Source: Podocnemis expansa
Lineage: Eukaryota; Chordata; Testudines; Podocnemididae
DNA length: 64,000 nucleotides
NCBI GenBank assembly: GCA_007922195.1
Contig: ML682008.1
Location: 3,981,077 to 4,045,076, forward strand
Reading direction: 5' to 3'
The position numbers and the translations under genes were made by a program. This document shows positions 46,044 to 57,554 of this stretch, piece after piece; the stretch's first letter is position 1, and every line of letters starts with the position of its first letter. The notes under the pieces are model-generated. The model saw nothing but the letters and a program-made list of their open reading frames with translations, did not search any database and was not told the DNA's origin.

Positions 46044-49000
46044 AAAGAGTACACACAGTTTTGTGGCATAGAGACCAGTAGTTCAAGGACTGTTTGGACA
46101 CTGCCCTGCAGAAAGCATGTGGGGCAGCTGAAGGGCTAGAACAGCTGGGAGGAGAGGATTTACCTCATTTCTGTTCTCTGGTCATTCTCTCCTGTGAACA
46201 GGGATCTAGGACAGTAATTAGAGCAACAGTAGGAAAAAGATTTATCTGTCTGTTCACGTGATGGGGATGAGGATTCCTTCTCTGGGGTAGTTCAGAGGCA
46301 TCACCTTAGAATGGTTGTTGGGCAGAGGATTTTAGTCTAATCTAAAACAATCAGTGAATTCTGGACAATGAAATATAAAGCTATAGGGCAATCTTAAGAG
46401 CTGGTAGGCTCAAAAGACTTGTGCTGATTTATACTAGCTAAGGATCTGGCCCTATGTCCACCAGTGATTTATCTGGTTACCCTGTACACAATTGACATAT
46501 CTCTTTCTCTTAAATTATCAGGATCTGAGGGGAAATCCTGGCCCCAATGAAATCAACAGCAAAACTCCTGATTCTGTCAACCAGATTTCACCCAGGATGA
46601 CTCTATTTTAGTTTGCTCTTTCGCTTTTCACTTGCTGAATCTGTCCCCCTGATGAGTTGGCTGCTCCTTTCATATTAATGCTTAGGTTTTTCCAAGTTTA
46701 AGCTTTTTCACAAGCATTTCATTGGCAGTATCAAATTGGAAGAGTGGGATTTGCATGTTGTACAAATAATTTGACAAAAACCCTTCTGAGTCTGGTTTTT
46801 CATATTTTTTGTTACGATCACAAAATGCCTCTAGCCCCACTGACACTGTTTCTGCACAAATATGACTCAGTTTACTTCAGTATAATTACTCCCGCTTTCC
46901 ACCGGAATGAGAGAGGTCAGAATCATGCTTTATGTACCCTCAAAGAGAGCATATTTCATTATTTTTCAACATACTATTTTATCATTCTAAACACCTTGGT
47001 ACGGTCATCCAGAATAATCTCACTTCAATAAGGAATAAAGTGTTGAGAAGTATGGATACATGCCAACAATGTATCTCTAACGTGTTATGTTGCTTCTTGT
47101 TTAAAACGTGCATTACTTCAGTAGCATTATAATTCATTTTAAAAACTGATACTGGAAATGATTTCAGCTAATTTGAAAAGATCCCCTAGGCTCTCTTTTC
47201 TTTCTAATAAGTTTCCATCATTGCAGTGAGTTGATCTTAAATAGCAAAATGTCAACATTTTATTGTGCTACACTGAATTTCATTTCAGAAAAGAATGAAA
47301 TAAAATTGAAGATTAGAGAATATTTTATGGGACTGCCCTGTACTCCTTGTACTAAATTTTAAAATCTCTGTTTTTACAGCCTGTTTAATGGCTATATGTA
47401 GTTATGTTTAATGGTAGCTACAGTTTCACTGTGGAAAATTATGAAAGTGAACACTACTCCACAATTCTATGAGCATATGCCTTGGCTCCTGGAAGAGAAG
47501 GTGTACTATCCATGCTTTGTATCTTGGCAGGTTTGTAATGTTTTATATTTCCATTGCATAAGATATGAGTACAGATCAGTTACTGTGCCACCAGCTTAAT
47601 ATGATGTATGAACACTAATGAGCACAAACCAAATAATTATACGAGAAGGCAGAAATAAAAATGAAGAAATAATTTTAACCAGCTACTTAATGAGATCACA
47701 GCACAAACTAATGAGCTCATGTTTTTAAAAATCTTTTGAATTCTATTGAACATTCAAAACCAAACCAATTAGAAGGGATAAAAATCCTATCTATTACATG
47801 GATGAGATCATTCTGATAATATTCTCATCCAGTACTGTACAAAAGAGAAAGAGAAAGAGCTGTGCTCTGTAAGGCACTTAAACCACCCAAAAGTACAATC
47901 ATCATTTTATTTAATTTCAGAGATTTTTATGAAGTGCAGTTTCTACAGACAAATAAGAGAAAGGCTGTAGAGTTTTGTGCATTTGAGGGATTTCTTTTTC
48001 CCTCCAATGCTATATGCTGATTGCAGGCTTCATGTTCAAATCCACAAATTCTGAAGAAGTGTCTACAGGAAAGTTGATTCCACCATTGCAAGAGTTGATT
48101 GGACATCAGTAGAAAATCTCTTTTGAGCAGGAGAAATGTATTCTACAAATGTAGCGTTGTAGTCAGAATCATCTGCTGCCCCCCCCCCAAAAGGCAGAGA
48201 GAGAGTGAGAGAGCAAGATTGAGTCATTTTGTCCGCTGTTAGTCTGTAAGAACTGTAGGTTTATAGGTATCTGATTTGCAGTCAGTGTAGCTGTTTCTGC
48301 TAGGACAATTGAATGTTGTAATTCTGTGATAACCAGAATGAGTGACAAATTGTGAATGTACACAATTGACTGATATCCTTTTTAGTTTGTTACTGTCTTT
48401 AGGTATATTAGTGATAACAGATCAAGGGAAAAACCTAGTTCCAATGAAGTCATAAGCAAAATGCCCACTGACTTCAAAAGGGCTAGGATTTCAAACCCTC
48501 ATATTTATAAAAGCTAGCTGACATATTGGTGAAATATATAATCTTCCCCATTTTGTATATTACCTGACCATTAATTCCTGACTAACATTCCTAAACAGGA
48601 AGAGTTAAATCCTTGATATCATGAAAGTGATTTTTTACTACTTTTACAGAGTATAACTGATGAGGATGTTTCTTCCTACTATTAGGATATTGTTTCTTGT
48701 TTACTGCTCTGTTGAATTTGGGTTAAAATGGCTGCATTCTGTAGCGTAGATCCACAAGGCATTCTTGTCACATTCCCTTTTTCATACTGAATGAAAATTC
48801 AAGTACCACAGACTAAAAAGCATAGGGATGTTTTTACTGTGCGGAAAGACTGAGTGGTCCCTTTCAACATTATCACTATCTTTGAACTTCAAAAGATACC
48901 TTTGTTGGGGGGGGGTGAGTGAGTGAGAGAGAGATTCATTCTGCTTTTTTATTACAGTGATTGAGGTGAAAACATAGGAGTTAGTGAAAAAACGAAGGAT

Positions 49001-50589
49001 CTTTCTTCATGCAATATGCTATTTAGACAACAGTGTAACTAGTCTGAACCCAATTGATACCACTGAGCTGCAATTTCAAAAATTCATCTGACATGTAAAA
49101 ACAGGAACACTTTGAAGATTATGGATTAGCCAAGGAAGCAGAATGGCATTACTAGTGTGCTAGCTCACATTCAGTGACCAAGACTCCTTGTTTCCCATGG
49201 AAGAAAAAACTGTGCCTCCTGTTATCAATTGTATATGGAATATTGCCAGTTAAGGGTCTCAACCTTGTCAGGCTGATCCAAGCACTTGTAACATGATATT
49301 TTTATTTTGGTGATGGATTACTAGTCATGGTTCCTGTGCATAATCATCTGTTCTAAAGTACTGATGTGTTGAGGATGAAGGATAGGAAAACTGTTTGATT
49401 TTACTGTTCCCATCAAGTTGGGAAGAATGACATGTCCAGTGAAACTAACTGATTTTTATATGCTTGAGGAGTGGTTGAACTTTATCTTCAATACCATGCC
49501 ATTCAGGAGGCAATTATTCTAAAATATGAAAGCCGTCTGATGAGTTTTATCCAGAAGGATTTTTTAATTCATTCTACAATCATTTGTATTACAAGTCTTT
49601 CAGGGTCTTTCTCCGTCTTTGGTTTTTCTCTTTCTTATACATCTCTTTTTGACAAGAGGAGTGAGCAGATTTTGGAATTCACTTACGCAACCAGTAGCAT
49701 AATTCTGAATTTATTAATATTCCTTGGTGTTCTGCCAAGCTCTAGCCAAACCAGGCTAGCCTACAGTATTGGTAGTCCATAGCTTAACTGAAAGTTAAAG
49801 AAATAAAATGTCACTCAGATTGTCTGCTCATGTTACATGGGCATCATAGATTACATTATAGAATCTATTACTTTATTGTTTGAGACATCTGGCAACTCTA
49901 AGTACTACCTTTTGTTATGACACATGCCTGGGAGGGTCACCTTGCATACTCCACGTGGTCAGAGTGGCCGACTCATTTGCCAACATACCACATCTGGAAA
50001 GCATCTTCACCAGGAGAAAATGCTGCAGATTTAAGTAATGTGGGAGGTGAGATTGCATTTCTGCAAAAATGTAAAGAGGGAAGTGATGATTTTTATGGGA
50101 AAGCAAAAGAGATGAGACTTATCTGGTTGTGATCTGATGCTATGTAAAACTATGCACCTGTCTTTGTTGCTCTCCTTAAAAAGTACCGCCTGGAACAAGG
50201 CACAATCAGTATTTATTGTTAAAAACAGAAACCTATTTAGACGGTCTTTACTAAGAAGTTGACTTTGAGAGCTGAGTATCAGGGTAAATGATTAGTCTAA
50301 GTGCCAGCATGCTGTTGGCTAAGTACTCAAAAAAGACCGTCTTTAAGGAGCTTTCTGTATTTAAAATACCAAGCATATTTTACTGAAAGGAAAAAAGGGT
50401 TTTAATTTTAAAACTGTGGAAATATCATCATCAAATATCTCCCAAGTTCATTCTTGTAGTAGGAAAATATTTGCTTTAGCACAATCCTTGGAAGTTTGGA
50501 AGAATAGACTCTATATGAGAATTGAGCATAAAAACACACTAGAAATTAGCCAGGTGAACACAGACTGGTATGACTGCATAGATAGCTAA
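46044..50589. other. No gene seen (4.5 kb)
   Basis: AT-rich DNA. Fragments of an old short repeat with CCAATGAARTCA / TGACTTCAAAAGGG words occur near 46540-46600 and 48430-48500. A 103-codon + frame (49471-49782) has no recognisable domain or splice context. Confidence 0.45.
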
Positions 50590-50599
50590 CAGTGCCCTT

Positions 50600-51900
50600 G
50601 TTACCCCAGAAAATCAATTCCCAGACCGTCCAGCAGTCTGAGTCTTCATTTCCAACACTCTAGGGCAACGAGGGTGGGACCATTCCTCGCCTAAACAGAC
50701 AAATACCCCTTAAACAGACAGATGTCCCAAGTGGAGAATATGGCTACAGCCCACCAATCAAGCACAGACCAGAAGCAACAAAAGACTCAGACCCAAGGGT
50801 TTTTCAGAAACAAACATAAGGTTTACTACAATACTTATTCTGAGGATTGACAAAGAATTCTTACTCATTTCATATATAGCCTAACAGTAATATAACACAT
50901 TAAAAACTATTCTACACAAATAAAACTCTAAACAACATTTACATTTACAAAAGGCATTCAGCAAGTGAGGATCAGTCACTTGTAGAGTGGAGAGATCTCA
51001 GATTTTAACATTACTCCTTTTAAAACCTAGTATGGATTCCTTATCTTAAACTTTTCCTGTCTGTTTGCTTATGACCACAAATTACTTCGTAAGGACTGGG
51101 CCCCCTGTCAGCAGTTAAACAGTTTGTTGGTTTATAGAGCTTCTATTGCTGTCCTCCCTTCCTTGGGACCCTTTTCTTACCACAAGTTTTAGAGGATTTG
51201 TTCTCTGTACCGGACAGTCCTTGAAGCCCTCATGCTTGCTGGCTGTCTTCTGCTCTGCTCCGGTCTCTGTGGTGACTGAAACGATGGTGGCTCAGAAGGT
51301 TCTCAAGAGCTTGCAGGTGCAGCTGCTGCTTTGTGACACCTGCAGGGGTTCTGACAGTGCCGTAGCTTCAAAGCCTCAAGCCTTTAGTGATATTCGTTGC
51401 TCACAGACTTAACCACAGGACTCAGTTATCTGTCTGTCTGGAGTGCGTGCAAGATTGAATATTCAGGTTCGCCCTTCTGAGACTAAGTCCTGAGTCACCG
51501 CTCAGAGACTAAGTCCGGAAAATGCCCTTTTGAAACTAAGTCCCGCAACTTAGCTCATACAGTTCCACCAGAGACGTTGTTACTCTCTGTGGGGTCGAGT
51601 GGTGGTGTGATTCCTAGTGCAACGGGAACATAGCCAGAGGCCAGTGGAACCCAATAAGGAGTGGGAGAGATCTCCGAAGCTCTGCTGCTGTGCAGCTTCT
51701 TTTATACACTATCATCACTTTCATCTCTTCTCAACCACTCACAAAAGATGTGATTTCATCCTCACCCAGTCTCAAAGAGGATGATTTCACCTAGCACCTG
51801 CACAGTGTGTGATAGAGATCAAAGGGTTTTAGGGGTCCTTGGACAGTGGGATGAGACCTCAGAATACTTGATGGGAGGGGGAATGAGGGAGTTCAGAAGT
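50600..51900 (-). mobile_element. LTR-like region, minus strand
   Basis: On the minus strand a TATA box (GTGTATAAAAGAAGCTGC, about 51697-51714) is followed by GCAGCAGAGCTTCGGAGATC, then hundreds of bases later by AATAAG/GTAGTAAACC-type sequence near 50820, a U3-R-like arrangement. The U3 side resembles turtle LTR sequence I remember. No gag/pol frames or primer-binding site found. Borders are approximate and the superfamily unknown. Confidence 0.35.
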
Positions 51901-52720
51901 TTAAAATCTTCCTCCATTTTGACCTATTTTTCCTTAAAGAGATATATCTATTGGTTCTGTTCCCTTTTGATCCATATGTATGGAGATCAGATTTCACTTG
52001 CTGAGTACATTTTGAATACTAGCTTTGTAAATGATAACTTATAGATACTTTACCACTAATTATTACATATTATGCTATTTCTAACTTCATCTTGACACAA
52101 AGTTTCTACTCGATTGCCTTATACTATTTTCCTATGCATATGTGTCTTCATCCAATCAAGATTTCCTGTGATACTAAAGAGATGGCAAAAATCTCAGGCT
52201 ACACCCTGTCCAAGAAAGAAGATAAGTGCTGGAGGCTCAGCACATCTGATCATTTAACATTATCCTAACATAGAGGGGAGAATAAACTGAATCAGTTGAT
52301 AAAACTGTGTTTGTTATAAGAAAGAAATTGGTGAGTGAGACTAGCCTGAATATCTGCCAGTGTTTCTGAAAGGAAGAGGACATACAGAACTGAACAAGGC
52401 TTGGAAAACAGTGAGTGCAGAGCTGGCAAGTTCTGTTGCATCTCAGATACTGCAGTTCCTTTATGAAATATATTCTAAGTGTCTACAGTTGCTCTAAGCC
52501 TTCATTTGTAAGAGAACTGACAGTCAATTTAGGAATGTGTAAATATTGAAACAATCATTTCTTTGTCTACCCAGGGGAAGCAGCAAAGTACTTTTTTGGT
52601 ACTAACGATGATTTGCCTTTAAATGATACTTTTTATCTAAAGATTTTAAGGAACTTACTACACTGCACTGAAGGAGGTAAATGGCATTCTACAATCTTAC
52701 AGATAGATAAACTGAGACAC
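51901..52720. other. No gene seen
   Basis: AT-rich DNA. Nothing recognised. Confidence 0.45.
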
Positions 52721-53274
52721 ATTGGCTATGTCTACACTACAGGGCTCGGTTAAGCCGGCTTAATAAAATCTGCTTAAAGTAGACCTTATTAAGCCGGTTT
52801 AGCACGTCTACACTCAAAATGCCAGGAGACTGCCCACATCCACACTAGCAGCTGCTAAGTCACCCTAGGAGTGGTGCATTGTGGGTATCTGGCTCACAGT
52901 GCACCACAGCATAGGTGCTCCTCTCTCCCAGCCCCTCCTTTACTACAGGAAGTGAGTGACCACACCACCCCACCCTCCATACTGTGTGCAGCAACAGGGA
53001 GCCCATGGAGGCCAGGGAGCCTGATGTAGCCCAGCGATGTGCCAGTGCAGCACTTCACAGCTTCCCTGTGTTGCCCTGACTCCTTTGGCTCTGGAACACA
53101 TGCTGCAGGCCAACTGCCAGCACAGGGGCAGGGTGCGGCAGCAGTTAAGACTTAAACACCAGGAAACAGCACCTAGAGGAAGGTGAAGTCAAATCACCTG
53201 TTATAATGGGGGAAAAAATCCATAGTCAGGATTTAATCCTGCTTTCACACAATCTAATCTAAAAGAAATAGCAA

Positions 53275-53275
53275 C

Positions 53276-53322
<47 letters not shown>

Positions 53323-53332
53323 NNNNNNNNNN

Positions 53333-53388
<56 letters not shown>

Positions 53389-53391
53389 TCC
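53275..53391. repeat. (TTTC)n microsatellite containing an assembly gap
   Basis: About 105 bp of TTTC units interrupted by ten N at 53323-53332. The true length is unknown because the gap sits in the repeat. Confidence 0.97.
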
Positions 53392-53487
53392 ATGTGCTAT
53401 TTCCCAGTGTTTGAAACTTAACAACTGCTTTGATTTGCTGTTAGAATGTGAACTGATCTTACACTCCCCTGCATTTCTTTCCTACCA

Positions 53488-53612
53488 TTCTGTAAATTCC
53501 TCCATCTTCAAACTGTCTGATGAAGTGGGATTTTTCTTCCATGAAAGCTCATCCAATAAATAAATTTGTTAGTCTTAAACAGTGCCTACGGCCACCTTGT
53601 TTATTTTACAAC
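53488..53612 (+). mobile_element. Truncated PLE terminus
   Basis: CCATCTTCAAACTGTCTGAT, GAAGTGGGATTTTTCTTCC, ATGAAAGCTCATCC and AATTTGTTAGTCTTAAACAG match the right arms of the PLE foldbacks. The inverted partner arm is missing. Confidence 0.78.
53517..53552 (+). ncRNA. Hammerhead-like core in truncated PLE
   Basis: CTGATGA (53517-53523), A, GTGGGA, loop, TTCCAT, GAAA (53543-53546), GCTCATCC. Boxes are intact; the helix has one G-T pair. Confidence 0.45.
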
Positions 53613-53629
53613 AATATCAGGGGGGTCCT

Positions 53630-53875
53630 TTGAGAAGGGGAGACACAGGGTTGGTTGGAGAGGTGGAGAGACAGGTAAGATCAGGCTGAAAAGGACAAGG
53701 GGGACACACGGGTTTGGGCAGAGAAGGGGGGGAAACACCGAGGATTGGGCTGAAAAGAGCTAGGAGAGACACACAGCTTTGGGTAGACAAATGGGAGACA
53801 CCTAGGGTTGGGCAGAAAAGGACGAGGGGGAGACACACAAGTTTGGGCAGAGAAGGAGGAGACACCAGGGTCATG
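53630..53875 (+). repeat. ~30 bp imperfect minisatellite, block 1
   Basis: Repeating unit close to GAGACACACGGGTTTGGGCA followed by GAGAAGGGGG, with alternating GGTTTGGGCAGA and GGATTGGGCTGA versions. The same unit returns at 54320-54540. Confidence 0.75.
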
Positions 53876-53884
53876 GGCCCAGCC

Positions 53885-54260
53885 CCCACCCCCAGCCCAC
53901 AGGTCCTGCCACCTGGCTGGGGACAGGGCCGGAAGCCGCTGTGCCGCTGCGGGCAGCTAGGCCCTACATCCCCAACTGGGGCCAGGGCCGGAAGTGGCCG
54001 CAGGCTGCTGGGTCCCGCATCCCCGGCTTGGGACGGGGATGCTGCCACAGTGGGCGGCTGGGCTCCGGATACCCCGCGGTAGGTGTGGGCAGCTGGGCCC
54101 CGGATCCCTGGCTGGGGACGGGGCCGCCACTGCCATGGGCGGCTGGGCCCCAGATCCCCGGCTGGGGACGGGACTGCGACGGTCGCTGGTGGCTGGGCCC
54201 CAGATCTCTGGCCTGATTGGGCCAGAGACCGGGAGAGGGATGGCCCTGCCAGATCCAAGG
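53885..54260. repeat. ~50 bp GC-rich minisatellite
   Basis: The unit contains GGGCGGCTGGGCCCC, GATCCCCGGCTGGGGACGG and GGCCGCCACTGCC. About six imperfect copies. It lies between the two blocks of the 30 bp minisatellite. Confidence 0.7.
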
Positions 54261-54319
54261 CACTGGCTCTGGGATTTAGGGCATGTGCCCCAGGTGCCCA
54301 GCACCAGCGACACCCCAGA

Positions 54320-54540
54320 AGACACCCAGGGTCAGCCAGAAAAGGGCTGGGGGGGAGACACACAGGTTTGGGCAGAGAAGGGAGAGACACATGGGTTTGG
54401 GCAGAGAAGGAGTGAGACAGGCAGGGTTGGGCTCAGAATGTGGGAGAGATGCAAGGCGGGCAAAGAACAGGGGGGACATGCGGTGTCGGGCAAAGAACAG
54501 GGGAGGCATGCAGAGTGGGCTGAGAACAGGGGAAATGCCA
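54320..54540 (+). repeat. ~30 bp imperfect minisatellite, block 2
   Basis: Units close to GAGACACACAGGTTTGGGCA / GAGAAGGG, degenerating to GGGCAAAGAACAGGGGGG. Same family as 53630-53875. Confidence 0.7.
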
Positions 54541-54909
54541 GGTCAGGATGTGATGCCTGGTCTGGCCCAGAATGGGGGAGATCAGTCAGGGAACATGGGG
54601 AGTTTGGCTGTGGTCCACACAGCTGGGAACACTCCCAGCTGTGATGTGCCTTCTAGCCAGCCTCCATCCCCATGTTTTCTGTGGTTGGGAGGCCAATTAA
54701 GTCAACTTGTGGCAACTTCCCCTCCACATTGCCTTAAGTCGACTTAATAAAGTCGACTTAATTGTAAAGTCAACTTTCTAAGCAGAAGTAATAAAGTCAA
54801 CTTTACCTGATGCTAAAGTCGACTTTATTGCCCTGCAATGTAGACAGGGCTTTGTTAAGTTGACTTAAGAGCCCTTAAGTCGACTTAAACACACAGTGTA
54901 GGCATACCC

Positions 54910-57393
54910 ATTGAGGTTGCAACTTGACTAAGGATGGGTACGGAGACTATTTTTTTCATTGGGTGGAATGGGACCTGGAGAGGCACAGATGTCTTCTGCA
55001 TGAACACTATAAATACATTTAGACACTGGGAACCAATTTACCTCTGACCTACTACTGTTCAAGTCATTAAAGTTACACCAGGGATCCTAATTTTTAATAT
55101 GGGTGCCTATATAGGACAAAAGTCTTATAGTTGGACATCCAGAGTAGTGTTACAGGTGGGCCCTTTTCACAAGTCTATTCTTGAAAATTGCTCACTCAAT
55201 ATCTCAACTGGAGATGAGGATGCACCTGCCAGAGACGAGCTTTGTATACTGGAATGTCAACCTAAATGACCAAATGTAGATTGCTCATTCAATTTAGGCA
55301 CTCACATCTGAAAGCAGGTCCATTCTGATTTCATGTGCAGACCTAATAAAAAAGTGTATCTGGCAAATGAAATATTGTCTCCATGAGAATTTTGCCTCCA
55401 GGACAAGGTAGAGGTAAATCAATGTAGTGTTATAAATATATCTCTGGTTCTTCTTGTGATCAGAGTATAAACAGAACTTTAAAATGCCATTTTCCTCATA
55501 CCATGACTGAGTGAAAAAATAAAATATTGAGGTTTTTTGTCTTAGAAAAGGAAACCAAGATGCATCATTTGCGATAAAAATTGTATTTGCAGTTCTGGTT
55601 TGATCCCATTTTTTCTATAAATACAAACGTAGTTTTTCTGAAAGATTTCATTTGGAAAGAGAAATTTTCTGACTGTAGAGAACAGATACAATGTAGCACT
55701 GCTTTTCTGACATCTCACCATGAAAATATTCCCCTACTAATCTAAGTAAAAGACTGGCAGAAAGGACAGGGCTTTTCTATACAGGGACATTCAGGAAAAT
55801 TACAAAGGTGATAAGTTAATGCACATAAATGTGTTAGCTCCTATGTGGATGCTCTCATTCAGAGGCAATCCTTCCTTTGTTTGCTGCAGTTTATTTCTCC
55901 ATCGTCAAGATTCTAGTTCCATTTTTCAGGCTTAAATTTTACTTCTTCAGAATCAAGCAGTTTGGGGAATTTTCACCTATAATCAGGTCTCTTCCCTGAG
56001 CGTTGGGTCTCCTACACAAGCCTTATCTGCTCCCTATAGGTGTCATTTCTAAGGCCCTCTTTCTGGACATGAAAATAAGTCTCTCTGCTGCCTTCTGGTG
56101 ACCTGGCCTCCAGCTGTCTTGCTTTTACCCTTCCTGGCCTGCTTATATACAGGATTATATTCTTCAGGCCATCAGCCTGGGATCTAAAGAAGGTATCTAT
56201 GCTCCTTCCTCTCCCTGATTTCAGGCTGCCTTTTCACCTTAGCAGCCCTGATTGTGATGGTACATTTATACTGAAAAAAAAAAATGCTACAGCAGGAAGT
56301 CTCAAAGCCATGCTTGACTGACTCAGGGTCAAGCTTTGGGGATAAAAATAGAAGTGTAGTTATTCCTACTTTGTCTGGAGTCTGCAGTGAGACATTGTCT
56401 GGAGTCTGCAGTGAGACACTCTTTCCTTTCACTGAGTTTCAGAGCCCAGGCTCTAGTCCAAGTGAGAATGTCCACGCTAATTTTAGCCTCATAGCTTGAG
56501 TCTCCGAACCCTGAGTTAGTTGAACGGGGTTCTGCGATTCATAACCATGTTTTGGTTTTCTTGTTTTGGTTTAGTTTTTTGGGTTTTTTTTTATTTTTTG
56601 TTTGTTTGTTTGTTTGTTTGTTTGTTTTGCGGAGTAGACATAGCATGAGTTATTTCTAATATGTGACACAGGGACTTATTCCCTTGACCAGGGGAGGAGG
56701 AGGCTGAGCCGAGGACAGAGTGAAGCTGAGCCATATAACCCCTCCATCCAACCCCCTCACTGAAAGGTCAGCTCACAACATGGCAGATACCCAAAACCTC
56801 TAGTCGCCTTTAGGAATGTGAACTTGGAGGTTTCAGGGTGCGTGCTCTTCTCATCTTTGATTTCAGTGGCAAAATTCCATGGAACTCAATGGGACCTATG
56901 TTGGTCCTTCAGTAGAAAAAGATGAAAAGGGTAAAAGTAAGCAATGTCATCGTGAAGTGACTGAGAATACACTTGTCCTTGTGGGCTTAACAGATGTGCA
57001 GCATGGTCAGGAGATGCAAAGGCTGGGCAAAATTTATGTATCAGAGTCTGAATTTCTGGCAAATGACTTTCCCTTGATTCATTCCCCTTTTCTTCTTCAT
57101 AGTTAATGTTCTAAAGGGTTACTTCCTTTCTCTGAAATGCTAAAGAAGAAGCATTTTTTCTTCTGTCACACAGCATATTGAGTACAAATATTACAATGCA
57201 AAAATACACATTGAGCAGGTCCCCAAAACATTTGAACAATTCTGAAAATAGCTCCCAGGTGTTCTGTGTCTCTTTCTTACTAGGAGTCTGTAAGATTAAG
57301 AACATCTTAAAGTCCCAAAACCTTTTATATATTTCCCTGGAAAAACATGAAAACAAATTTCAGTATTGATCTTTTACACTGGTTGTATTTCAG
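54910..57393. other. No gene upstream of the SEMA3E exon; short repeats only
   Basis: A 24 bp tandem duplication (TTGTCTGGAGTCTGCAGTGA plus GACA) at 56371-56418, a (TTTG)n run at about 56601-56632, and a pyrimidine tract ending in CAG at 57393 that forms the splice acceptor. Nothing else recognised. Confidence 0.6.
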
Positions 57394-57554
57394 AGCTCTG
57401 GGATTTAAACAGGACATCAGTCTTTCATAGCCCATTTGGATACCTTGGTCTTCATACGATGCTGCTGGATGAATACCAAGAGCGACTGTTTGTAGGAGGA
57501 AGAGACCTTGTATATTCTCTCAGCTTGGACCGAATCAGCGACAACTACAGAGAG
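57394..57554 (+). CDS. SEMA3E: SEMA3E internal exon (start of Sema domain), probably exon 2
   Basis: This exon encodes the first blade of the Sema domain of a secreted class-3 semaphorin, a guidance cue that for SEMA3E acts through plexin-D1 in vessel and axon patterning. The 161 nt open segment reads (E)LWDLNRTS, then FHSPFGYLGLHTMLLDEYQE, then RLFVGGRDLVYSLSL and RISDNYRE. Its LNRTS, FHSPFG, LLDEYQERLFVGGRDLVYSL words match vertebrate SEMA3E and differ clearly from what I recall of SEMA3A, 3C and 3D. It is preceded by a pyrimidine-rich tract and CAG (57391-57393) and followed by the donor GTGAGG at 57555. The first two bases (AG) complete a codon begun in the previous exon (phase 1, probably Glu). 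The exon ends on a codon boundary and joins in phase 0 to 63395. An LNRTS N-glycosylation sequon is present. Paralogue assignment rests on remembered family sequence, not a search. Confidence 0.93.

Larger units (their letters stand above)
52724..54909. mobile_element. Composite Harbinger-like element with nested repeats
   Basis: The left end GGCTATGTCTACACTAC and right end GTGTAGGCATACCC are inverted repeats, and ATT flanks both sides (52721-52723, 54910-54912). Left subterminal words are TTAAGCCGGCTTAA; right ones are TTAAGTCGACTTAA, so two related elements may have merged. Inside are a (TTTC)n tract with a 10 N assembly gap, a truncated PLE end and two GC-rich minisatellites. Overlapping long frames on both strands (up to 257 codons) are compositional. 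Confidence 0.6.

Noticed and set aside
49471..49782. A 103-codon + strand open frame, hydrophobic in part
   Set aside because: No recognisable domain, no flanking splice signals examined that support an exon, and AT-rich composition like its surroundings.
53885..54260. GC-rich region as a SEMA3E promoter or CpG island with exon 1
   Set aside because: The GC content comes from minisatellite units inside a transposon, and no signal-peptide-like frame with a donor site was seen. Exon 1 is probably outside the window, though a short exon could be missed by eye.
53617..54644. Frames of 257 (minus) and 216 (plus) codons
   Set aside because: They run through GC-rich minisatellites. The repeated peptide units mirror the DNA repeat, and both strands are open.
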